Source: Gemella sanguinis ATCC 700632
GTDB lineage: Bacteria; Bacillota; Bacilli; Staphylococcales; Gemellaceae
Assembly: GCF_000701685.1 (NCBI RefSeq)
Contig: NZ_JNJO01000004.1
Span: 116,965 to 180,964, forward strand
Direction of reading: 5' to 3'
DNA length: 64,000 bases
The notes beneath the pieces are model-generated. The model did no database searches. It was not told the origin of the DNA and saw only the letters and a list, made by a program, of their open reading frames with translations. Positions 16,748-25,707 of the stretch are shown here, piece by piece. The translations under genes and the position numbers were made by a program. The stretch's first letter is position 1, and each line of letters begins with the position of its first letter.

Positions 16748-17080
16748 ATGAAGAAAAGTACTGCACTATTAATTATAATATTACCAATAGAATTAATGAC
16801 GTTATTGTTATTTTTTTTACCTGAAAGATATCTAGCAACTGGAACTATGATAATGGTACTATATTTTGGAATAATTTTTTTGATTTTAGGAAAATATATA
16901 AAAAGAGGAGATAATGCTCATTTGATTAATGGCATCGATATTAGTTTTGAAGAGGCAAAATTACCAGAAAATATTGAAAAGTATTCTAAAGATAGTAAGA
17001 TTGTAGGAAATATATGTTTTGGAATGGGTAGTATATGTTTTCTTGTTGTAATAGTGTACTTTATTGTAATCAGTATTTAG
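16748..17080 (+). CDS. Small three-helix membrane protein (DUF3784-like), unknown function
   Basis: This 110-residue protein has hydrophobic segments at about 5-22, 30-48 and 85-108. Between the last two lies a polar loop with ININGIDISFEEAKLPENIEKYSK-like spacing (residues 57-78). The pattern of membrane helix, short 'loop with a conserved Gly', and Tyr-Ser/Asp-Lys before a final helix recalls DUF3784 proteins, but I cannot confirm it. It has a GAAGGGAG site before ATG 16748 and is followed by a strong terminator, so it is a single-gene unit. Confidence 0.7.
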   Translation: MKKSTALLIIILPIELMTLLLFFLPERYLATGTMIMVLYFGIIFLILGKYIKRGDNAHLINGIDISFEEAKLPENIEKYSKDSKIVGNICFGMGSICFLVVIVYFIVISI

Positions 17081-17082
17081 TT

Positions 17083-17119
17083 AAAAGCATAGTGAAAAAT
17101 TTTTCACTATGCTTTTTTT
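17083..17119 (+). terminator. Strong terminator before dnaX
   Basis: A perfect inverted repeat of about 17 bp (17083-17099 with 17100-17116) is followed by a T-run. It begins two bases after the previous stop. Confidence 0.92.
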
Positions 17120-17139
17120 ACTATAAGTAATATATAAAA

Positions 17140-17150
17140 TATGGTATAAT
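17140..17150 (+). promoter_or_regulatory. Extended -10 promoter of dnaX
   Basis: TATGGTATAAT contains the TGn extension plus a perfect TATAAT (17145-17150). No clear -35 lies upstream. It is 30 bp before the dnaX ATG. Confidence 0.7.
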
Positions 17151-17180
17151 TATATAGTTAAGTTTATATAGGAGGATTGT

Positions 17181-18881
17181 ATGTTTCAGGCTTTATATAG
17201 AAAATATCGACCACAATCATTTAAAGATATTGTAGGTCAAAATCATATAGTTTCAGTACTAAATAATGCAATTGAAAAGAATCAAATTAGCCATGCGTAC
17301 TTGTTTTATGGACCTAGAGGAACTGGTAAAACTTCTGTTGCAAAAATATTTGCTAATGAAGTGAATAAAAATGAAGTATATCAAAAAGAAAATGTAGATA
17401 TAATAGAAATTGACGCTGCAAGTAATAATGGTGTTGATGAAGTTCGTGATATTAAAGAAGCCATTAAATTTTTGCCAAGTGAAGGTAGATATAAGGTTTA
17501 TATAATCGATGAGGTTCATATGCTTACAACAGCAGCATTTAATGCTCTGCTAAAAACGTTAGAAGAACCTCCAGCACATGTTATTTTTATTTTAGCTACT
17601 ACTGAGATTCATAAAATACCAGCAACAATTTTATCAAGATGCCAAAGATTTGAGTTTAAAAATTTATCAGTTAAACAATTAGAGGATAGATTAAAATATA
17701 TCTCAGAAAATGAAAGTCTAGATATAGAAGAAGATGCAATAAAGAAAATTGCAACCTTAGCTAAAGGTGGTTTGAGAGATGCAATAAGCATACTTGATCA
17801 AGTATCTAATTATTCTGAAAAAATCACTTTAGAAAATATCTTAGAAGTAACATCATCTATTAGTGAAGACAATATCTTAGAGTTTTATAAATATTTATTA
17901 CAAGGAGATGTGACAAAATCACTACTTATGTATAATGATTTTGTCGCACAAGCTAAAGACACTAAACTTTTACTTAATGATTTAATAAATATTACAAGGG
18001 ATATTGTAGTTTATAAAAATTTAAATAACACAAATTATACAAATTATAATGTGAAAATAATTGAGGATGTTGTAAAAGATGTTCCGTTTGATTATTTTTA
18101 TAAAATAATTGAATATTTATCACAAACAGAGCAATATATAAGATTTTCAACTGAATATATGAGTTATATGCAAATATGTATAGTTAAAATATGTTCAAAA
18201 GCTAATTATAGCAATACTAAAGTAGATGTTGTATCAAATGAGGGTAGTAACATAGTTGTTAATACACAGATACAAGAACTAGAAAGTAGAATTATATTAT
18301 TGGAAAAAAAATTACTACAGATGAAAAATCAAAAAGTAGAATTAAATAATAAGACAGAAAATTCAGATACTACTAAAGATTCATATTTATCTAACAATGT
18401 TGAAATAAAAGAGGTTATTATAAAAGATAAAAGTAAAATAGTGGAATTAATTAATAGTTCTAATGATAACTTTACTAATTATGCTTCTAATGTATTTGGT
18501 AGAATTATTAATGATAGTTTCTCTACGGATAACAATGAAATGTATGCTATGGGAGAGATATTTAAATCTTGTAAGTTAGTAGCTTCTTCGAAAATAGCAG
18601 GGTTACTTGTATTTAATGAAGCAGAAAGTATGATGAAAATGGCTCCAAATTCTAAATATAAGAAATATTTAGAGGAATTATTTAGAAGATATATTGGAGT
18701 AGATTATGCTATATATACTTTACAAGATCATCAATATAACACTCTACTAGATGAAATTAAAAATATTTCACCTAAGAAAGATAGTTTAGTTGAAATTAAA
18801 GAAGAACAAGAAGAGAAAGAAGACTCAAAAAACAAATCAAAAATTGAACAATTATTTTCAGATATTATAGTTGAAAAATAG
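17181..18881 (+). CDS. dnaX: DnaX, DNA polymerase III subunit gamma/tau (zinc module absent)
   Basis: This is the clamp-loader ATPase of the replisome, 566 residues. AAA+ motifs are clear: Walker A GPRGTGKT at residues 44-51, DAASNNGVDEVRD at 78-90, Walker B YIIDEVHML, and sensor/SRC motif LSRCQRFEF. Normally KIFA is followed by ~30 residues carrying the CxxCxxC-type zinc module. Here only 13 residues (61-73) separate KIFA from DIIEIDAAS and no Cys is present, so the module is deleted. The tau-like C-terminal region is poorly conserved. AGGAGG precedes ATG 17181. It heads a dnaX-ybaB-recR cluster as in Bacillus, although ybaB has its own promoter. Confidence 0.96.
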   Translation: MFQALYRKYRPQSFKDIVGQNHIVSVLNNAIEKNQISHAYLFYGPRGTGKTSVAKIFANEVNKNEVYQKENVDIIEIDAASNNGVDEVRDIKEAIKFLPSEGRYKVYIIDEVHMLTTAAFNALLKTLEEPPAHVIFILATTEIHKIPATILSRCQRFEFKNLSVKQLEDRLKYISENESLDIEEDAIKKIATLAKGGLRDAISILDQVSNYSEKITLENILEVTSSISEDNILEFYKYLLQGDVTKSLLMYNDFVAQAKDTKLLLNDLINITRDIVVYKNLNNTNYTNYNVKIIEDVVKDVPFDYFYKIIEYLSQTEQYIRFSTEYMSYMQICIVKICSKANYSNTKVDVVSNEGSNIVVNTQIQELESRIILLEKKLLQMKNQKVELNNKTENSDTTKDSYLSNNVEIKEVIIKDKSKIVELINSSNDNFTNYASNVFGRIINDSFSTDNNEMYAMGEIFKSCKLVASSKIAGLLVFNEAESMMKMAPNSKYKKYLEELFRRYIGVDYAIYTLQDHQYNTLLDEIKNISPKKDSLVEIKEEQEEKEDSKNKSKIEQLFSDIIVEK

Positions 18882-18913
18882 AACTGAAATAAAATGAAAG
18901 ATATTGAAAATTA

Positions 18914-18942
18914 TTGACAATTTATGGGTTTTTAAATAGAAT
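18914..18942 (+). promoter_or_regulatory. Promoter of ybaB-recR
   Basis: TTGACA (18914-18919), a 17-nt spacer and TAGAAT (18937-18942). A shifted TATAAT at 18943-18948 would leave an over-long spacer of 23. Confidence 0.65.
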
Positions 18943-18975
18943 TATAATATAACAAGATATTTAGGAGGAAATAAT

Positions 18976-19293
18976 ATGCGTGGAATGGGAAATATGCAAC
19001 AAATGATGAAAAAAATGCAAAAAATGCAAAAGGATATGTTAGCAGCCCAAGAAGGATTAAAAGATCAAACAGTTGAAGGTACAGTTTCTGGAGGAATGGT
19101 TACTGCAATAGCTAATGGAGATGGGAAAATTTTAGATATTAAAATTAAAGAAGAGGTAGTTGATCCAGAAGATATCGAAATGTTACAAGATATGGTTTTA
19201 ACAGCAGTAAATGACGCATTAGAAAAATCTACTCAACTTAAAGAAGAAACTTTAGGTAAATTTACAAATGGATTAAATATTCCGGGACTATAA
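18976..19293 (+). CDS. YbaB/EbfC-family nucleoid-associated protein
   Basis: This 105-residue DNA-binding protein is of the EbfC type. A Met- and Lys-rich start ([21 protein letters not shown]) forms the long first helix; [22 protein letters not shown] and a C-terminal helix ending GLNIPGL follow, as expected. It dimerises with helical tweezers that bind duplex DNA and is generally found between dnaX and recR, as here. GGAGG precedes ATG 18976. The recR ATG follows the stop by one base. Confidence 0.95.
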   Translation: MRGMGNMQQMMKKMQKMQKDMLAAQEGLKDQTVEGTVSGGMVTAIANGDGKILDIKIKEEVVDPEDIEMLQDMVLTAVNDALEKSTQLKEETLGKFTNGLNIPGL

Positions 19294-19294
19294 G

Positions 19295-19891
19295 ATGCAA
19301 TATCCAAAACCAATATTAGACTTGATAGATAGTTATTCACTTTTACCTGGAATAGGGAGAAAAACAGCCATTCGTCTTGCGTTTCATACGTTAAAGATGA
19401 ATGATAATGATATAAATAATTTTGCTAAATCTTTAGTGGAATTAAAAGAAAAACTTACAAATTGTGAAGTTTGTCATAGATTATCTGAAACATCTGTATG
19501 TGATATTTGTACAGATAATTCACGTGATAAATCAACAATATGTGTTGTGGCTAACGACAATGATTTAGTTGCTATGGAAAATATGCAACAATATAGAGGA
19601 GTCTACCACGTTTTAGATGGCTTGATATCCCCTATGGATGGTATCGGTCCTTTAGACATTAATATTAAATCATTGTTTGAAAGAGCTCAAGATCCAATTG
19701 TTAAAGAAATAATTCTTGCGACAAATTCATCTCCAGAAGGAGAAGGGACAGCAAGCTTTATTTCAAAATATTTGAAGAATACGGATATAAAAGTAACTAG
19801 AATTGCTCAAGGAATATCATTTGGTAGTGATATAGAATATGTAGATGAGGTAACATTATCTAGAGCAATTTCTGGTCGAATAGAAATATAA
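19295..19891 (+). CDS. recR: RecR, recombination mediator protein
   Basis: This 198-residue protein acts with RecO and RecF in loading RecA on gapped DNA. It has the N-terminal helix-hairpin-helix (LLPGIGRKTAIRLAFH, residues 17-32), a four-Cys zinc site (CEVC...CDIC, about residues 57-72), a Toprim domain containing ICVVANDNDLVAMEN, and the C-terminal RIAQGISFGSDIEYVDEVTL. There is no good ribosome site; translation is probably coupled to ybaB, which ends one base earlier. The length is standard. Confidence 0.97.
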   Translation: MQYPKPILDLIDSYSLLPGIGRKTAIRLAFHTLKMNDNDINNFAKSLVELKEKLTNCEVCHRLSETSVCDICTDNSRDKSTICVVANDNDLVAMENMQQYRGVYHVLDGLISPMDGIGPLDINIKSLFERAQDPIVKEIILATNSSPEGEGTASFISKYLKNTDIKVTRIAQGISFGSDIEYVDEVTLSRAISGRIEI

Positions 19892-19909
19892 TTTTAGGAG
19901 GGCATAAAT

Positions 19910-21886
19910 ATGTCACAAAAATCAGTAAATGCAATTAAAGTTTTGGGTGTAGATGCTATTAACAAAGCAAAATCAGGGCATCCTGGGGTAGTAATGGGAG
20001 CTGCACCTATGGCCTACTCACTATTTGTCAATCATTTAAGAGTAAATCCAAAAAAAGAAGATTGGATTAACAGAGATAGATTTGTTTTATCTGCTGGTCA
20101 TGGTTCAATGTTACTATATTCATTATTACATCTTTCTGGATTTGAAGATGTTTCATTAGAAGAAATTAAAAACTTTCGTCAATGGGGATCAAAAACTCCA
20201 GGGCACCCAGAATTTGGACACACAAAAGGTGTAGATGCGACTACAGGTCCATTAGGTCAAGGAGTATCAACAGCTGTAGGAATGGCTTTAGCTGAAAGAT
20301 ATTTAGCAGCTAAGTATAATAAAGAAGGATATAATTTATTTGATCACTACACATATGTAATTTGTGGTGATGGTGATATTATGGAGGGTGTTGCCTCTGA
20401 AACAGCAAGTTTTGCAGCAATTCAAAAATTAAATAAATTAGTAGTACTATATGACTCAAATGATATTTGTTTAGATGGTGAAACAAAAGATGCATTTTCT
20501 GAAAGTGTTCGTGCAAGATATGAAGCTTATGGTTGGAACACAATTCTAGTAGAAGAAGGATCTAATGTTGATGCTATAAGTAAAGCCTTAGAAGAAGCAA
20601 AAAAATCTGATAAACCAACTCTTATTGAAGTTAAAACTATTATAGGTGCGGGTTCACCTAATAAACAAGGAACAAATGGAGTTCATGGTGCTCCATTAGG
20701 AGAAGAAGAAACTGCATTATTTAGAAAAGAAATTGGTTGGGAATATGATCCATTTGAAATTCCAACTGAAGTATATGCAGACTTTAAAGAAAAAGTTGCT
20801 GATCGTGGAGAAGCTGCTTATAAATCATGGGAAAAATTATATGATGACTATAAAGCTAAATATCCAGAATTAGCATCTGAATTAGAAGAAGTATTATCAA
20901 GAAAAGATATTGAGCGCTTATCTAAAGAAAGCTTTGGATTCAAGAATGTTGGAGAAGCTCAAGCGACACGTAATTCATCACAAGATGCAATTAATAGCAT
21001 AGCTGCAGTTTTACCTACATTCTTTGGAGGATCAGCAGACCTTTCTCACTCAAATATGACATTTATAAAAGGAGAAGGGCTTCAAGATAATGAAAATAGA
21101 GTAGCACGAAATGTACAATTTGGTGTACGTGAGTTCGGTATGGCAACTATCCTAAACGGATTAATGTTACACGGTGGAGTTCGTGTATTTGGAGGTACAT
21201 TCTTCGTATTCTCTGATTACCTAAAAGCTGCACTAAGATTATCAGCTTTACAAGGACTTCCAGTAACATATGTATTTACTCATGATAGTATTGCAGTTGG
21301 TGAAGATGGTCCTACACATGAACCAATCGAACACCTAGCTTCATTAAGAACAATTCCAAATACTTATGTATTTAGACCAGCAGATGCAACTGAAACACAA
21401 GCTGCATGGTATTTATCACAAAAAGTTAATAATAAACCAACTTCATTAGTATTAACTCGTCAAAATCTTCCAGTTTTAGAAAATACTTCATTTGAAAAAG
21501 TATCTAAAGGTGCATATGTTGTTTATGAAACATCTTCAGATTTTGATACAATTTTAATAGCTACAGGATCAGAAGTTGCATTAGCAGTCGATGTAGCTCG
21601 TGAACTAGAAAAAGAAGGTTCTAAAGTACGTGTAGTAAGTATGCCATCTGTAGAATTATTTGAAGAACAATCTAAAGAATATAAAGAAGGATTATTACCA
21701 CGTAATGTCCGTAGACGTGTATCTTTAGAAATGGGTAATACAGCTTTATGGTACAAATATGTTGGATTAGACGGATTAGCTATAGGTATCGACAATTTTG
21801 GTGCTTCTGCTCCAGCAAATAAAGTAATTGAAGAATATGGATTTACTGTAGCAAAAGTAGTAGAGAGAATAAAAAATGAGCTATAA
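19910..21886 (+). CDS. tkt: Tkt, transketolase
   Basis: This 658-residue thiamine-diphosphate enzyme transfers two-carbon units in the non-oxidative pentose phosphate pathway. The N-terminal domain shows KSGHPG, TGPLGQG, and the ThDP/Mg motif GDGDIMEGVASETASFA. The pyrimidine domain carries FGVREFGMATILNG and THDSIAVGEDGPTHEP, and the C-terminal domain contains LIATGSEVALAVD. TTAGGAGGG precedes ATG 19910. The gene lies 18 bp after recR and overlaps the next gene by 11 bp, so transcription may continue from the ybaB promoter. Confidence 0.97.
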   Translation: MSQKSVNAIKVLGVDAINKAKSGHPGVVMGAAPMAYSLFVNHLRVNPKKEDWINRDRFVLSAGHGSMLLYSLLHLSGFEDVSLEEIKNFRQWGSKTPGHPEFGHTKGVDATTGPLGQGVSTAVGMALAERYLAAKYNKEGYNLFDHYTYVICGDGDIMEGVASETASFAAIQKLNKLVVLYDSNDICLDGETKDAFSESVRARYEAYGWNTILVEEGSNVDAISKALEEAKKSDKPTLIEVKTIIGAGSPNKQGTNGVHGAPLGEEETALFRKEIGWEYDPFEIPTEVYADFKEKVADRGEAAYKSWEKLYDDYKAKYPELASELEEVLSRKDIERLSKESFGFKNVGEAQATRNSSQDAINSIAAVLPTFFGGSADLSHSNMTFIKGEGLQDNENRVARNVQFGVREFGMATILNGLMLHGGVRVFGGTFFVFSDYLKAALRLSALQGLPVTYVFTHDSIAVGEDGPTHEPIEHLASLRTIPNTYVFRPADATETQAAWYLSQKVNNKPTSLVLTRQNLPVLENTSFEKVSKGAYVVYETSSDFDTILIATGSEVALAVDVARELEKEGSKVRVVSMPSVELFEEQSKEYKEGLLPRNVRRRVSLEMGNTALWYKYVGLDGLAIGIDNFGASAPANKVIEEYGFTVAKVVERIKNEL

Positions 21887-22244
21887 AGAGATTGCACCCG
21901 GAGATATAATCAAGGTTAAAGTTACTGCTGTAAAACCATATGGAGCATTTATTGAAACTAGAGATGGTCAGGTTGGATTAATTCATATTTCAGAGATAAC
22001 AAATTGTTTCATTTTTGATATTAGTAGTTATATTAAACAAGATGAAATTTTAGAAGTTAAAGTATTATCAATTAAAGATAACAAAATAAATGCTACTCTA
22101 AATTTCAAACAAAAAAAATCATCAAATAAAAAAGAAATAAATAGTCTAGATACTCTTAATTTTGTATATGGATTTGATACAATAAAGAGAAATATGAAGT
22201 TTTGGCAGAAAAAAGCAATGATTGAAATGAGAAATTCAAAATAA
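21876..22244 (+). CDS. S1-domain RNA-binding protein (YugI/CvfD-like)
   Basis: This 122-residue protein has one S1 RNA-binding domain at residues 6-76 (GDIIKVKVTAVKPYGAFIE, GQVGLIHISEI, EVKVLSIKDNKINATLNFK), followed by a basic tail ending in MIEMRNSK. It corresponds to the general stress protein 13 / YugI / CvfD group, ribosome-associated proteins that affect expression after transcription. The ATG lies inside the tkt end (11-bp overlap). No terminator follows; the alaS promoter begins six bases after its stop. Confidence 0.85.
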   Translation: MSYKEIAPGDIIKVKVTAVKPYGAFIETRDGQVGLIHISEITNCFIFDISSYIKQDEILEVKVLSIKDNKINATLNFKQKKSSNKKEINSLDTLNFVYGFDTIKRNMKFWQKKAMIEMRNSK

Positions 22245-22249
22245 ATCTA

Positions 22250-22278
22250 TTGACAAATTTATTACAAATGTATATAAT
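22250..22278 (+). promoter_or_regulatory. Promoter of the alaS T-box transcript
   Basis: Consensus TTGACA (22250-22255), a 17-nt spacer and TATAAT (22273-22278), the best sigma-A match in the window. Confidence 0.85.
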
Positions 22279-22284
22279 GAATTT

Positions 22285-22512
22285 ACATATCAAATGAAGT
22301 TTAGGAATTGAAAGTAATTAAATATTATTTTCAGAGAGAGTCTAGCGGTGAGAAAGATTCATAATATTACTTTGATGCTACCTATATTTCACTTCATCGG
22401 CAGCTAAGCCGTTATAAACACTAATGAGGAGTACAAAAAATACTCGAATTAGGGTGGTAACACGATTAAGGTCGTCCCTTGTGTAATTAATTTTACACAA
22501 GGGACTTTTTAT
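22285..22512 (+). promoter_or_regulatory. T-box riboswitch (tRNA-Ala) controlling alaS
   Basis: A leader of about 230 nt precedes alaS. Stem I elements are visible: AGAGAG at about 22333-22338 (the AG-bulge region) and GCGGTGAGAAAG. The specifier GCT is at 22377-22379, in the context GATGCTACC, matching an alanine codon. The T-box core AGGGTGGTAACACG is at 22451-22464; UGGU pairs with the tRNA 3' end with discriminator A. The competing terminator is a 13-bp stem (22474-22486 with 22493-22505) followed by TTTTTATTTTT. Uncharged tRNA-Ala should favour the antiterminator. The core differs from the common ACCGCG form. Confidence 0.93.
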
Positions 22513-22535
22513 TTTTATAATTTAAGGAGAAAAAA

Positions 22536-25157
22536 ATGAAACAATTAACATCAACAGAAATAAGAAGAATGTTTTTAGACTTCTTTGTAGTAAAAGGACA
22601 TAAAATAGAACCTAGTGCTTCACTAGTTCCAGTGGATGACCCTACATTATTATGGATTAACTCTGGTGTAGCAACTTTAAAGAAATATTTTGATGGACGT
22701 GTGATACCTGAAAATCCTAGAATTACAAACTCACAAAAGTCAATACGTACTAATGATATTGAGAATGTAGGTAAAACAGCTCGTCACCATACTTTTTTTG
22801 AAATGTTAGGAAACTTTTCAATTGGAGATTACTTTAAACCTGAAGCAGTTGCTTGGGCTTGGGAATTTTTAACATCTGAAAAATGGTTAGGTTTAGAGAA
22901 AGAAAAATTATCAGTAACTATACACCCTGAAGATACTGAGGCTTACGATATTTGGCGTAATCAAATTGGATTACCCGAAGAAAGAATTATTCGTATTGAA
23001 GGTAACTTCTGGGATATAGGAGAAGGACCATCAGGGCCTAATACTGAAATTTTCTATGACCGTGGTGAAGAAACAGATACAAAATCACCAAAAGAAGAGA
23101 TGTATCCAGGTGGTGAAAACGAAAGATATCTAGAAGTTTGGAATGTAGTATTTAGTCAATATAACCATAATGCGGATGGTACTTATACAGAACTTCCTGC
23201 CAAAAATATTGATACAGGTATGGGACTTGAAAGAATAGCTTCTGTATTACAGGATGTTCCAACAAACTTTGATACTGATTTATTTATGCCTATAATAAAT
23301 GAAATTGAAAAATTATCTGGGAAAAAATATGGTGTTAATAATGAACAGGATGAAGCATTTAAAGTTATTGCTGACCACATTAGAACAGTTGTATTTGCTA
23401 TTGCTGATGGAGCACTTCCATCTAATGAAGGTAGAGGATATATTCTAAGAAGATTACTTCGTAGAGCTGTTAGATATGCAAAAGTTTTAGAATTAAATAA
23501 TTCATTTATGTATAAACTAACTGATGTAGTTGCAGAAATAATGAATGATTATTATCCAAATGTAAAAGAATCAGCTGATTTTGTTAAAGATGTAATTCTA
23601 AAAGAAGAAGATAGATTCCATGAAACTCTTAATGAGGGAGAAGCTATTTTAAATGGTATTGTTAGTGAAGTTAAAGATACTACAAAAATCATTTCAGGTA
23701 AAGATGCATTTAAGTTATATGATACTTTTGGTTTCCCAATTGAATTAACAGAAGAATATGCTGAAGAATATGGTTTAAAAGTTGATATCGATGGATTTAA
23801 TGAAGAAATGGAAAAACAAAAAGAACGAGCAAGATCATCAAGACAAGATGATTCATCAATGCAAGTTCAATCAGATTTATATAGCAGAATTATTGGAAAT
23901 AGTGAATTTATAGGATATACTCAATTTGAAGTATCTTCTAAGCTATTAGCTATAGTTGATAAAGAAGATAATTTATTAGATAAATACTCTGACGAAGAAG
24001 TTGTAAAAGTTGTATTTGAAAAAACACCATTTTATGCAGAGAGTGGAGGTCAAATTGCGGACCATGGTGAAATCTTAGCTAATGGATTTAAAGCCAAAGT
24101 ACTTGATGTTAAAAAACTACCTGATAAACGTCATATTCACTTTGTAAAAGTACTAGAAGGTGAATTTGAAGTTGGAAAAGATTATGAACTAATCGTAAGC
24201 AGAGACTTTAGATTGAATGTTGAGAAAAACCATACAGCTACCCACTTATTAAATGAAGCACTACGACATGAAGTAGGTTCACATATAAAACAAGCTGGAT
24301 CTCTTGTAACTGATGAGAAACTAAGATTTGACATTACTCATTTTGCACCTTTAACAAAAGAAGAAATTGAAAAAGTAGAGCAAGAAGTTAATAAACAAAT
24401 TTGGAATGCTTTAGAAATTAAAACTGAAGAAATGCCAATTGCTGAAGCAAGAAAATTAGGAGCTCAAGCATTGTTTGGTGAAAAATATGGGGATATAGTT
24501 CGAGTTGTCTCAATTGGTGATTATTCAATAGAATTATGTGGTGGTACACATAATTCAAACAGTAGCGAAGTAGGAATTTTCAAAATTGTTTCTGAAACTG
24601 GTGTTGCTGCAGGGGTTCGTAGAATAGAAGCTTTAACTGGAAAAGCTGCTTATGAATATTTAAGACAACAAGAAGAGACACTTCGTACAGTTGAAAAATT
24701 AACAAAAGCTAATGCTTCAAATGTTGTAGAAAAAGTAACTAATTTACAAACTGAAATTAAAAAACTTTCTAAAGAAAAAGAAAGTTTACAACAAAAAATT
24801 GCTAATGCAGAGTTAAATAATTTAGTAAACAATATTAAAGAAGTTAATGGTATAAACGTACTTACAAGCGTTGTAGAATCTGAAAATATGAATCATTTAA
24901 AACAACTTGTAGATAATGCTAAATCTAAATTAGAAAATTATGTTATTGCCTTTGCTTCAATTAATGATGATAAAGTTAACTTTGTAGTTGCAGTAGATAA
25001 AGCTATTACAGATAAATATAATGCTGGAAAACTTGTAAATGTTTTAGCAACTGTATGTGAAGGTCGAGGCGGTGGACGTCCAGACATGGCACAGGCTGGA
25101 GCTAAGAATAAAGACAATATAGATAAAGCATTTGAAGAATTAATAGCTAATATTTAA
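22536..25157 (+). CDS. alaS: AlaS, alanyl-tRNA synthetase
   Basis: This 873-residue class II enzyme charges tRNA-Ala. The aminoacylation domain covers about residues 1-440 (PSASLVPVDDPTLLWINSGVATLKKYFDG is its motif region; FFEMLGNFSIGDYFK and GRGYILRRLLRRAVRY follow). The editing domain carries HTATHLLNEAL and the second metal-site segment CGGTHNSNSSEVG. The C-Ala domain ends with CEGRGGGRPDMAQAGAK. Start at ATG 22536 with TTAAGGAG. It is controlled by the T-box leader, so its expression should rise when tRNA-Ala is uncharged. Confidence 0.98.
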   Translation: MKQLTSTEIRRMFLDFFVVKGHKIEPSASLVPVDDPTLLWINSGVATLKKYFDGRVIPENPRITNSQKSIRTNDIENVGKTARHHTFFEMLGNFSIGDYFKPEAVAWAWEFLTSEKWLGLEKEKLSVTIHPEDTEAYDIWRNQIGLPEERIIRIEGNFWDIGEGPSGPNTEIFYDRGEETDTKSPKEEMYPGGENERYLEVWNVVFSQYNHNADGTYTELPAKNIDTGMGLERIASVLQDVPTNFDTDLFMPIINEIEKLSGKKYGVNNEQDEAFKVIADHIRTVVFAIADGALPSNEGRGYILRRLLRRAVRYAKVLELNNSFMYKLTDVVAEIMNDYYPNVKESADFVKDVILKEEDRFHETLNEGEAILNGIVSEVKDTTKIISGKDAFKLYDTFGFPIELTEEYAEEYGLKVDIDGFNEEMEKQKERARSSRQDDSSMQVQSDLYSRIIGNSEFIGYTQFEVSSKLLAIVDKEDNLLDKYSDEEVVKVVFEKTPFYAESGGQIADHGEILANGFKAKVLDVKKLPDKRHIHFVKVLEGEFEVGKDYELIVSRDFRLNVEKNHTATHLLNEALRHEVGSHIKQAGSLVTDEKLRFDITHFAPLTKEEIEKVEQEVNKQIWNALEIKTEEMPIAEARKLGAQALFGEKYGDIVRVVSIGDYSIELCGGTHNSNSSEVGIFKIVSETGVAAGVRRIEALTGKAAYEYLRQQEETLRTVEKLTKANASNVVEKVTNLQTEIKKLSKEKESLQQKIANAELNNLVNNIKEVNGINVLTSVVESENMNHLKQLVDNAKSKLENYVIAFASINDDKVNFVVAVDKAITDKYNAGKLVNVLATVCEGRGGGRPDMAQAGAKNKDNIDKAFEELIANI

Positions 25158-25183
25158 TATTATATTGCCTTACCTTACCTTAA

Positions 25184-25230
25184 GAACAAGGGTGCTATAG
25201 TTTTAATTATAGTACCCCTTGTTCATTTTT
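25184..25230 (+). terminator. Terminator of alaS
   Basis: A stem of about 17 bp, GAACAAGGGT...CTATAG with its complement ending at 25224, has one mismatch and is followed by ATTTTTTAT. Confidence 0.88.
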
Positions 25231-25276
25231 TATAATATAAATAAATATGTTATTTTACTCCCTTTTTTTATGAAAA

Positions 25277-25287
25277 TATGGTATAAT
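25277..25287 (+). promoter_or_regulatory. Extended -10 promoter of yqhY-nusB-xseAB-ispA
   Basis: TATGGTATAAT, identical to the dnaX element. It leaves a leader of about 95 nt before the yqhY-like ATG at 25389. The leader includes a perfect 9-bp hairpin (25293-25315). Confidence 0.65.
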
Positions 25288-25388
25288 GGTGTAGATTATT
25301 ATGGATATAATAATCTTTATAGTAATTTAATTTAACAATAAATTATTATAGTATAGATTATTTAAGATAAATTAGGAGGTTTCTTAAT

Positions 25389-25694
25389 ATGGAAAACAAA
25401 AAATTAGGAAAAGTAGAAATTAATCCAAGTGCTTTAACTGTTATTGCAAATATTGCAGCAAGTGAAGTTGAAGGTGTATCAAAATTATTAGGAAAAAAAG
25501 TATACTCTAAAGGAGTAGAACTAGAATTCGTAGGTGAGGAATTACTTATCGATGTATACTGTAATTTAAAATCAGGATATTCAATTGCTAAAACTGCAAG
25601 AAAAATTCAAGAAAATGTGAAAAATTCTATTTTTAATATGACAGAAATCAATACTAAAACTGTTAATGTGAATATTATAGGAATTGATTTTTAA
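25389..25694 (+). CDS. Asp23/Gls24-family protein, YqhY-like
   Basis: This 101-residue protein is of the Asp23/Gls24 family (DUF322). The motif ALTVIANIAASEVEGVSKLLG (residues 12-30) and the C-terminal NMTEINTKTVNVNIIGIDF are characteristic. In Bacillus the paralogue YqhY lies just upstream of nusB and is linked to control of fatty-acid synthesis through acetyl-CoA carboxylase; the same position here supports the YqhY subgroup. The accB/accC genes are not upstream. AGGAGG precedes ATG 25389. Confidence 0.88.
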   Translation: MENKKLGKVEINPSALTVIANIAASEVEGVSKLLGKKVYSKGVELEFVGEELLIDVYCNLKSGYSIAKTARKIQENVKNSIFNMTEINTKTVNVNIIGIDF

Positions 25695-25707
25695 TTAGGA
25701 GATACTA

